This document shows, in pieces, positions 1 to 5,041 of a stretch of 5,041 bases of DNA. This DNA comes from Pseudomonadota bacterium (GTDB lineage: Bacteria; Pseudomonadota; Gammaproteobacteria; Steroidobacterales; Steroidobacteraceae), in the NCBI GenBank assembly GCA_023428645.1, contig JAEYXD010000092.1, positions 1 through 5,041 of the forward strand, in the 5' to 3' direction. The position numbers were made by a program, and so were the translations under genes. Each line of letters begins with the position of its first letter. Position 1 is the stretch's first letter. The notes below the pieces were generated by a model. The model saw only the letters and a list, made by a program, of their open reading frames with translations. It searched no databases and had not been told where the DNA came from.

Positions 1-943
1 TCATGAAGACACTGGTGGCGGCAATCGCAAGCAGCGGATGCCAGCCCTGCGCCTCCAACCAGCGGATGCCCACGTAGCCGATGTTCTGATGCAGCAGGTA
101 CAACGGATAGGAAATCGTCCCCAGAAAGACCAGGGGCCGCCAACGCAGCCACGTGAGGCTATCGGCGAGCAGAAGCATGAAAGTGACTGCAATGGCGAGC
201 GCCACCATCGCCGACTCAGGCCCCCAGATGAGCGTCGCAGTGATCGTTGCCGCCGCCATCATCGCCACGCCCGGTCGATCCCAGCGACGCAGATTCACAG
301 CGCGCTGAGCGAGCATGCCCATGCCGAAGAACGGTATCCATGGACAGATCAGCGCCTTGGCCACATACGGCGCCACAGCGACATGCATGACGTCTTCCGC
401 GAACTTCAACAGCAGCGCAAGTGCAAACCACGCGCAGAGGATGGGTATCAGGAATCGCTGCGCGCCGGAGAAGAACAGCACTGCGATCCAGAAGTAGAAC
501 AACAGCTCGACCGTCAAGGTCCAGTAGGCACCATCGACATGCGGCACGCCCACGAACTGCTGGAGCATCGACAAGTTGATCAGCGCATCAGTCAAACTCA
601 CGGTACGGCCCGGCAAGGCCGCGAACGTGGTGATTGCAAAGGTGAGCACGACGGCGAGCCAGTAGGCTGGATAGAGCCGGCAGACACGCTTGAACGCGAA
701 GTCGGTCACCGTACGCGTGCGAGCGAGCGTCATCGAAATGATGAAGCCGCTGATCGCGAACAACGCCTGCACCCGCGCGACGCCGCCCCCAAGGGCGGGC
801 ACGGGCAACGTATGCCCGAACAATCCATCGTAGCGGTACGTGTAGTGAACCAGCATCACATACACGGCCAGCAACCCACGCAAGGCATCGAGCTCCGGCA
901 ATCGCATCCCGGATGAGATCGTGACGCGCGGCGCCGCGTTCAT
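1..943 (-). CDS. Acyltransferase-3 family integral membrane protein (partial, 3' end outside window)
   Basis: Probable membrane O-acyltransferase that transfers an acyl group, often acetyl, to sugars of the exported polysaccharide. The visible 314 residues run in one open frame with many hydrophobic segments. Family hallmarks seen: LPELDALRGLLAVYVMLVHY near the N-terminus, with Arg22 and His33 spaced as the family's R-x10-H active-site motif; ALFAISGFII (about 70-79); a CRLYPAYW block; WTLTVELLFYF with Trp141 and Glu146, matching the conserved W-S/T-L-x-V-E signature; and GTISYPLYLLHQ with His285 near the cut end. Family members are usually about 350-400 residues, so the last few dozen residues are probably missing. 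The ATG overlaps the kinase stop as ATGA, so translation is probably coupled. Family assignment is secure; the acyl donor and acceptor are inferred from the neighbours only. A succinyl- or other acyltransferase of the same fold is possible. Confidence 0.93.
   Translation of the reverse strand, partial: MNAAPRVTISSGMRLPELDALRGLLAVYVMLVHYTYRYDGLFGHTLPVPALGGGVARVQALFAISGFIISMTLARTRTVTDFAFKRVCRLYPAYWLAVVLTFAITTFAALPGRTVSLTDALINLSMLQQFVGVPHVDGAYWTLTVELLFYFWIAVLFFSGAQRFLIPILCAWFALALLLKFAEDVMHVAVAPYVAKALICPWIPFFGMGMLAQRAVNLRRWDRPGVAMMAAATITATLIWGPESAMVALAIAVTFMLLLADSLTWLRWRPLVFLGTISYPLYLLHQNIGYVGIRWLEAQGWHPLLAIAATSVFM
940..943 (-). promoter_or_regulatory. ATGA stop/start overlap between kinase and acyltransferase
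   Basis: The TGA stop of the kinase (942-940) and the ATG of the acyltransferase (943-941) share bases. There is no strong Shine-Dalgarno sequence ahead of this ATG; the nearest purine-rich stretch is CGGGAG about 7 bases upstream. Reinitiation by ribosomes finishing the kinase is the likely mode of translation. The overlap is directly visible; coupling is inference. Confidence 0.75.
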
Positions 944-3180
944 ACACGGCTCCCGAAACGACCGACTCCATCCGCACCGCCTTCGCCGTCCGTCCGCGTG
1001 TACGCATAACCGTATCCATACCCGTATCCGTAGCTGAACGCGGGGCGACGATGATCGTTGAAGACCGCGCCGACGAACTTCGCGCCGAGCCGACGCATCG
1101 CCGCCACCGACTGACGTACTTGCGCATACGAAACCTTGCCGTGCCGCGCGACGAATATCACTTGATCGGCGAGCCGGGCGAGCGTGGCCGCATCGCCGAT
1201 GATGGACGCGGGCGGTCCGTCGACGATCACCCAGTCGTACTGCGATCGAAGTTCGGCTACCAGGGCTTGCAGCGCGCCCGACGCCAACAAATCCGCCGGA
1301 TTGGCCACTCTGCGTCCCGCCGGAATGACCGAGAACCCGGGCGCTCCCTCGATCGTGACCTGCTCGCGGGTGCATTCCCCTTGCAGCAATCGGCCGAGGC
1401 CGAGCTGATGCGCCGGCAAGCCAAGATATCTGTGCGCCGCGCCTCGATACAGGTCCGCATCGAGCAGCAGTACGCGCGCGCCGCTCGAGGCCAGCGCCTG
1501 CGCGAGGTTGCAGGCGATGAATGTCTTGCCTTGGCTGGGTTCCGCGGAGCTCAGCAGCAGTACGCGTCCGTTCGGCGTCGCCGGCATTCGAACCTGCAGC
1601 GCCATGCGCAGACTTCGCAACGCATCGCTGGTCGGAGACTGCGGCTGCTCCCGCACGATGAGCCGCGCCATTTGACCTTCGAGACGATCCAGCTCGCGCT
1701 GCTCGCGCGCGTGCGGCACGACCGCCAGAGTATCCATCCCGGTCACCCGCTCGAGCGTGTCGGTATCACGCACGCGAGCCACGGAGAGCGCAAAGATCTG
1801 GCATACCGTCACGCCTGCGCCGATGGCAAGCAGCGCCCCGAGCATCACGATCAGCGGGCGATTCGGGCTCGTCGGTCGTTGTGCGGGCGTGGCGCGATCG
1901 ATGATGACGGCATTCTCAACCGTGCCCGCTTTGGCGATGCGCAGCTGCTGCGCATTGTTCAACAGCGATACGTACAGCTGCGTGCTGACTTCGACGTCGC
2001 GCGCCAGACGCAGATAGTTCTGCTGCACCAGCGGCAGCGAGTCCCTGCGCGCCGCCAGCTGATCCAGTTCGTGCTGAATACGGACGATCTGCGCATCGAC
2101 TGCCGCCACGGTCGGATGCAGCGGCTCGAAGCGAGCCACCAGCTCGCCGCGTCTGAGCTCCAGCTCCATTCGCTGACGCTCCAACTCAGTGGCCCGCTGC
2201 AACAGTTCGGTGACCTGGCCACCGATGTCGATGGTTCCTGCAGTCATGCGGAACTCGTTGAACGCGGCCTCCGCGCGATCCAGCTGCGCACGCAACTGCG
2301 GCAGTTGCTCATCGAGGAACTTCAAGCTGCGGGCAGCCTCCTCGGAGCGGCGGCGAACATTCATGCCGACATAGGCATCCGCAATCGCATTCACCAGACG
2401 CGAAGCGAATACCGGGTCTGCGTTGTCGAGCTTCACTCGGATGGCATTCGACTGCGGCGAGGTCTCCGCAACACGCAGTTCGGTCGCCACATCCCGGATG
2501 CGTGCCTGCAGCGAGTGCCGAATCACCTGGAAGCGCGTGCCCGGGAGCGCATTCAACTCGGAGACGTGAACGCGCACGTCACCCGTCGTCACCGACTCGT
2601 GCAAGTTGCCGCTCGCCAGCTCCGCGCCGTCTGGAGTCACGAGCCGCCAGGCACCTTCGAGGCCCACGATGAATTCGAGTTCGACACCGATCAGCGCGGC
2701 GGGCACCTCGAACGTCTCGAATTTCAGCGCCTCGCTGCCCCACGTCGGCGGTGCGGCGTCCAGCAGCTGCGAGAGGTACTTGCGTACGGCATCGGGCAAC
2801 ACACCCGCCATCAGCGGCAGCGGCGCGAGCGTTCGTACCGATAGATGTCCGGATACCTGCTCCAGTGCGCTGCCGATCGTGGCGCGCGACTTGAGGATCT
2901 CGATCTCGCCGAGCACCGACGGATCGCGCATCTGCAGCGCGCCGCCCAGATCCGCGAGCGGACCGATCATTGACGACTTCGTCGGCTCCACTCGAATGAG
3001 CGCGTCGGTCGTATAGATAGGTGTCGCAAGTAACGCGTAAGCGAGCGCGAAACAGAAAATCGTGCCCGCGACCGCCGCGAACAGGCCGCAGTTGTCGCGC
3101 ACGTTCTCGACGAGCCACACGATGGCGGCCGGTCCCGACTCGCCGGCGACCTCCGCACGAGCGACAGCCTCATCCCGCAT
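940..3180 (-). CDS. wzc: Wzc-type polysaccharide co-polymerase and bacterial tyrosine autokinase
   Basis: Inner-membrane protein of 746 residues, close to the roughly 720 of E. coli Wzc. It regulates polysaccharide polymerisation and export. Order of parts: Wzz-type domain with TM1 about 33-52 followed by ATPIYTTDALIRVEP; periplasmic region with a likely coiled coil about 275-385; GNVR-like segment about 384-430 (QQNYLRLARDVEVSTQLY); a proline-rich stretch before TM2 (about 442-466); cytoplasmic kinase domain with RSLR near 522-525, Walker A SSAEPSQGKT (Lys552), Walker A' LLLDADLYRG (Asp574, Asp576), Walker B VIVDGPP (Asp654) and a Tyr-rich tail (717-727). Oddities: the Walker A' Arg is Tyr578, the position of E. 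coli Tyr569 is Ala581, and the oligomerisation motif Glu is Asp519. The start is supported by AGGAG seven bases upstream. It overlaps the phosphatase gene by 11 bases. Family call is very secure; effects of the substitutions are unknown. Confidence 0.96.
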   Translation of the reverse strand: MRDEAVARAEVAGESGPAAIVWLVENVRDNCGLFAAVAGTIFCFALAYALLATPIYTTDALIRVEPTKSSMIGPLADLGGALQMRDPSVLGEIEILKSRATIGSALEQVSGHLSVRTLAPLPLMAGVLPDAVRKYLSQLLDAAPPTWGSEALKFETFEVPAALIGVELEFIVGLEGAWRLVTPDGAELASGNLHESVTTGDVRVHVSELNALPGTRFQVIRHSLQARIRDVATELRVAETSPQSNAIRVKLDNADPVFASRLVNAIADAYVGMNVRRRSEEAARSLKFLDEQLPQLRAQLDRAEAAFNEFRMTAGTIDIGGQVTELLQRATELERQRMELELRRGELVARFEPLHPTVAAVDAQIVRIQHELDQLAARRDSLPLVQQNYLRLARDVEVSTQLYVSLLNNAQQLRIAKAGTVENAVIIDRATPAQRPTSPNRPLIVMLGALLAIGAGVTVCQIFALSVARVRDTDTLERVTGMDTLAVVPHAREQRELDRLEGQMARLIVREQPQSPTSDALRSLRMALQVRMPATPNGRVLLLSSAEPSQGKTFIACNLAQALASSGARVLLLDADLYRGAAHRYLGLPAHQLGLGRLLQGECTREQVTIEGAPGFSVIPAGRRVANPADLLASGALQALVAELRSQYDWVIVDGPPASIIGDAATLARLADQVIFVARHGKVSYAQVRQSVAAMRRLGAKFVGAVFNDHRRPAFSYGYGYGYGYAYTRTDGEGGADGVGRFGSRV
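1000..1032 (-). repeat. Hexanucleotide TAYGGN repeat encoding the Tyr-Gly kinase tail
   Basis: On the coding strand, codons TAC/TAT alternate with GGN codons (the last is GCG), giving six tyrosines at residues 717, 719, 721, 723, 725 and 727 with strict spacing of two. The DNA is a near-perfect 6-base period with third-position differences. In this family the C-terminal tyrosine cluster is the autophosphorylation target, so this segment is the probable substrate of both the kinase and the neighbouring phosphatase. Nineteen further residues, rich in Gly, Arg and Asp, follow the cluster. Confidence 0.85.
1438..1461 (-). other. Variant Walker A' motif of the tyrosine kinase
   Basis: Encodes residues 574-581, DADLYRGA. 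The family consensus is three hydrophobics then D-x-D-x-R. Here both aspartates are kept, but the Arg position holds Tyr578 and an Arg follows at 579. The codons are unambiguous (GAT GCG GAC CTG TAT CGA GGC GCG). Confidence 0.85.
1519..1548 (-). other. Walker A (P-loop) of the tyrosine kinase
   Basis: Encodes SSAEPSQGKTF residues 545-554, the ATP-binding loop, with Lys552 and Thr553. It fits the bacterial tyrosine kinase pattern P-x-x-G-K-S/T, so the nucleotide-binding core looks intact. Confidence 0.9.
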
Positions 3181-3706
3181 CGCTCATCTCCTGTGCTGCA
3201 CTGTCGTCTTGCATGCTGCGCATCGGCAGCAATCCCGAGCTCTGCAGGCGCTCCCGCCAATCGCCGAGACAATCCCGCAGCAGATCGAACGTGCGCTCGC
3301 CCGACACCGCCGCATCCGTCACGGGATCCGCGATCGACACATTGCGCCAGCAACCCAGCATGAGAACGCGCCCGGTGAAGGCAGGCATTGCGCTGAGCAC
3401 CTCGCGTTGCTGCATCTGATCCATGGTCAACACGAGATCGGCGGCCCGGATCAACGACGGTGTCAGCCGCCGAGTTCGATGCGCCATGAGCTCGAGCAGC
3501 CCGCGATCGACCGCCAGCTCGAGTGCCCGCGGATGTGCGGTTTGCCCGCTTACCGCGTGGATGCCCGCCGAGACGACCTCCACCTGATGCGCGGCCCAAT
3601 CCCGCCGCAGTAGATATTCCGCCAGCGGGCTGCGAAAGCGGTTGGCCGCGCAGACGATGAGTATGCGCAGCGGCGCATCGCACGAGGTCACGTGATCTTC
3701 TTCCAT
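3170..3706 (-). CDS. wzb: Low-molecular-weight protein tyrosine phosphatase (Wzb type)
   Basis: Cytoplasmic phosphatase of 178 residues, somewhat longer than the usual 145-160, expected to dephosphorylate the tyrosine tail of the kinase encoded next to it. Seen: RILIVCAANRFRSPLAE, with nucleophile Cys19 and Arg25 forming C-x5-R-S; VSAGIHAVSG at 45-54; AHRTRRL at 75-81; and the general-acid loop ADP with Asp127. The P-loop departs from the usual C-x-G-N-x-C-R-S: Gly is Ala21 and the second Cys is Phe24. The extra length lies in a short N-terminal tail and a polar C-terminal tail after about residue 160. The ATG at 3706 lies 19 bases after the wza stop but has only a weak Shine-Dalgarno sequence. 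An in-frame GTG at 3691 is preceded by GGAAGAAG at suitable spacing and would give 173 residues. The frame extends upstream to 3922, but that would overlap wza deeply with nonsense-like sequence. Confidence 0.92.
   Translation of the reverse strand: MEEDHVTSCDAPLRILIVCAANRFRSPLAEYLLRRDWAAHQVEVVSAGIHAVSGQTAHPRALELAVDRGLLELMAHRTRRLTPSLIRAADLVLTMDQMQQREVLSAMPAFTGRVLMLGCWRNVSIADPVTDAAVSGERTFDLLRDCLGDWRERLQSSGLLPMRSMQDDSAAQEMSDAG
3188..3192 (-). promoter_or_regulatory. Ribosome binding site AGGAG for the kinase gene
   Basis: AGGAG lies seven bases upstream of the kinase ATG at 3180 and inside the last codons of the phosphatase gene. It is the clearest Shine-Dalgarno sequence in the window. It fixes the kinase start and suggests the kinase can be initiated independently as well as by coupling. 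Confidence 0.8.
3629..3652 (-). other. Phosphatase P-loop CAANRFRS
   Basis: Encodes residues 19-26 of the phosphatase. Cys19 and Arg25 keep the catalytic C-x5-R spacing and Ser26 is kept. The Cys usually found five residues after the nucleophile is Phe24 here. Confidence 0.88.
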
Positions 3707-3725
3707 CGAGGTTCTTGCCGGCGGC

Positions 3726-4937
3726 TCAACGCAATTCACGGCTGGTGATCGCCGTCTGCCACAGCGCTTGCAGCGTGGGCAGCAATTGCGCGAGCGCGCG
3801 GTTGTAACGAGTGAACGGAACGGCTGCGACGTACACCACGTCCTGCGGCTGCAACTCATACTCGGCCGCGAGGACCATGGCCGCTGGCGTGCTCGCATCC
3901 AGCCAATGTGCGGCGACGTCATTCTGGTCGCGACGGAAGACGTAGATGCGACCGGGATTCGCGCTTGCAGGATCGATGCCGCCGGCCGCGCCGAGCGCGT
4001 CCGCGAGACTCAAGCGTCCCTTGCGCATCGAATAACTGCCGGCTTGTCGAATCTCGCCCAACACGTGCACGCGCTTTGCATCGGAATCAGGAACATTCAG
4101 CAGATCGCCGGCACGCATCGTCAGTGCATGTGCAGGAACGGACTGCTTCAGCAACGCGGTCAGGTCGAGACTGTGACTGCGACCGCCCCGCACCCATTGC
4201 ACCTCCGTCAAATCGGCGTTCGGAGCGGCGCCGCCGACTTGTGCAATCGCATCGACGATCGACAGCGGCATTTCATTCAATGTGAGCACGCTGGGCGCGT
4301 GCACGGCGCCGGTCACGACGACGCGCTGACTTCGGTACGCCACCACGCGCACGTCCACTTGCGGATTCTTGATGTAACTCGCGAGCTTCGCGGTCAGCAG
4401 CTCGCGCAGCTCGCCAACGGTGCGACCGTCCACTCGCAGCTCACCGACGAGCGGAAAAAAGATCGTCCCATTCGCCGTGACGGTGCGACCCGCGCCGCCC
4501 GACTGCGAGAACGAGCGGTCGCTCGGGCTCGCGATCACATCGCTGAGCTCCGGATGATCCCAGAGCACGATGGCCAGACTGTCGCCGACACCGATTCTGT
4601 ACTCATACACGACGGGCTCGAGCTGCAGCGCGGCCACTACCTCCGGCACCGCCTCCACGGCTGCCGCACGCAGCGACGCCGTCACGATCGGTACGATGCG
4701 AACACCTTCGATCACTTGCGCGTCGGCGGACAACGCGCTCGATCGCCCCAGATCACCGTCACTGAAACCCGGCGTCTGACACGCGCTCAATGCGGACAGT
4801 GCCATCGCAAGCATGAGCACCCTGCCCCGCGCGAACGCGGAGCGGCGCGGTGTGCACGAGTGCTCCGGTCGCAGGATCGCGCGACGGGCGATACACCCCT
4901 GTGCGCTTGTGATCAGCCGCTCCGCCGCACGATTCAT
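3726..4937 (-). CDS. wza: Wza-type outer-membrane polysaccharide export lipoprotein
   Basis: Outer-membrane channel for the polysaccharide, working with the Wzc-type kinase. From the ATG it has 403 residues, against roughly 380 for E. coli Wza. Numbered from that ATG: hydrophobic stretch ending in lipobox LSAC with lipidated Cys53; polysaccharide export domain about 107-197, opening with YEYRIGVGDSLAIVLWDHPEL and containing GTIFFPLVGELRVDGRTVGE; SLBB-type domain 1 from about 205 (RVVVTGAV) and domain 2 from about 288 (KRVHVLGEIRQAGSY); and a C-terminal segment from about 375 (PFTRYNRALAQLLPTLQALW) matching the helix that forms the outer-membrane barrel of Wza. The common YRIGPGD motif has Val for Pro. 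The start is uncertain: a TTG at 4955 adds six residues, while ATG 4814 has a good AGGG five bases upstream but leaves only 11 uncharged residues before the Cys. It is the first visible gene of the cluster. Confidence 0.94.
   Translation of the reverse strand: MNRAAERLITSAQGCIARRAILRPEHSCTPRRSAFARGRVLMLAMALSALSACQTPGFSDGDLGRSSALSADAQVIEGVRIVPIVTASLRAAAVEAVPEVVAALQLEPVVYEYRIGVGDSLAIVLWDHPELSDVIASPSDRSFSQSGGAGRTVTANGTIFFPLVGELRVDGRTVGELRELLTAKLASYIKNPQVDVRVVAYRSQRVVVTGAVHAPSVLTLNEMPLSIVDAIAQVGGAAPNADLTEVQWVRGGRSHSLDLTALLKQSVPAHALTMRAGDLLNVPDSDAKRVHVLGEIRQAGSYSMRKGRLSLADALGAAGGIDPASANPGRIYVFRRDQNDVAAHWLDASTPAAMVLAAEYELQPQDVVYVAAVPFTRYNRALAQLLPTLQALWQTAITSRELR
4779..4790 (-). other. Lipobox LSAC of the export lipoprotein
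   Basis: Encodes Leu-Ser-Ala-Cys following a hydrophobic run (VLMLAMALSA) with Arg residues just before it (ARGR). It fits the signal peptidase II pattern L-A/S-G/A-C. Gln follows the Cys rather than Asp, which is compatible with outer-membrane sorting. Confidence 0.85.
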
Positions 4938-5041
4938 CTGTATCCCGACCCGCAATACTTCGATGGGACCACGTTAGCAGCGGGACCGCGCCCGCACGGG
5001 GCTTACGGCACTGAAATGAAACCTTCTGACGCACTTACCTC
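4938..5041 (-). other. Leader upstream of wza; no confident promoter
   Basis: This 104-base stretch contains no gene I can support. I see no convincing sigma-70 -35/-10 pair on the minus strand. It has two copies of GGGACC on the plus strand (4965-4970 and 4982-4987, 17 bases apart) and a weak 4-base-pair inverted repeat (4990-4993 with 4999-5002). The main promoter may lie beyond the window edge. Confidence 0.4.

Noticed and set aside
38..916. A 292-codon open frame on the plus strand opposite the acyltransferase
   Set aside because: Very rich in Arg, His, Gln and Glu, with no domain, and fully antisense to a gene carrying every acyltransferase-3 signature.
588..1127. A minus-strand frame spanning the kinase/acyltransferase junction
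   Set aside because: Arg/Ala-rich product with no motif, out of frame with both well-supported genes, which already account for this DNA.
1051..2844. A 597-codon open frame on the plus strand opposite the kinase gene
   Set aside because: It lies wholly antisense to a clearly recognisable kinase. Its product is dominated by Arg, Gln, His and Leu with no recognisable domain, as expected for the complement of a high-GC coding frame.
2967..3683. A minus-strand frame across the phosphatase and the kinase start
   Set aside because: Low-complexity Arg/Ser/Gly-rich shadow of the phosphatase frame.
3707..3922. Upstream extension of the phosphatase frame into wza
   Set aside because: The added 72 residues are Arg/Ser/Cys-rich and unlike any phosphatase N-terminus, and they overlap the conserved C-terminus of the Wza-like protein.
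4990..5002. Small inverted repeat in the leader considered as a terminator of an upstream gene
   Set aside because: Only four base pairs and no run of T on either side.
4759..5034. A 91-codon minus-strand frame over the leader and wza start
   Set aside because: No recognisable motif, shifted frame relative to the lipoprotein signal region, and no convincing ribosome binding site.
1..5041. Search for tRNA or rRNA genes, CRISPR arrays, insertion sequence ends or attachment sites
   Set aside because: Nothing was seen by eye: the window is almost entirely filled by four packed coding regions, and the only clear tandem repeat is the kinase tail.

Overview
The window holds one tightly packed gene cluster, read entirely on the minus strand from right to left. 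It is the export and control module of an envelope polysaccharide (capsule or exopolysaccharide) locus of the Wzx/Wzy-dependent (group 1 capsule) type. The DNA is GC-rich. The single-polypeptide Wzc-type tyrosine autokinase and the Wza-type outer-membrane lipoprotein indicate a Gram-negative bacterium, most likely a proteobacterium. I cannot name a genus from the sequence.

Layout in transcription order: (1) 5041-4938, a short leader with no gene and no convincing promoter; (2) 4937-3726, a Wza-type outer-membrane polysaccharide export lipoprotein; (3) 3706-3170, a low-molecular-weight protein tyrosine phosphatase (Wzb type); (4) 3180-940, a Wzc-type bacterial tyrosine kinase and co-polymerase; (5) 943-1, an acyltransferase-3 family membrane protein, cut off at the window edge. 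The junctions are a 19-base gap, an 11-base overlap and a 4-base ATGA overlap. This points to one polycistronic message with translational coupling, and no terminator is visible between genes.

How the genes work together (family knowledge): Wza forms the outer-membrane channel. The periplasmic part of Wzc contacts it and helps set chain length. The cytoplasmic kinase domain of Wzc autophosphorylates a C-terminal tyrosine cluster, and Wzb removes those phosphates, so the cycle controls polymer assembly. The acyltransferase probably adds acetyl or another acyl group to the sugar polymer or its lipid-linked repeat unit.

The architecture is known; I do not see a new type of system. The unusual details are residue-level departures in the signalling pair: a Walker A' motif in which the usual Arg is Tyr, no counterpart of the E. 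coli Wzc regulatory Tyr569, a perfectly periodic Tyr-Gly tail encoded by a 6-base repeat, and a phosphatase P-loop lacking the usual second Cys. The Wza-like protein also has an awkward start-site and signal-peptide problem. Long plus-strand reading frames opposite these genes look like high-GC shadows.
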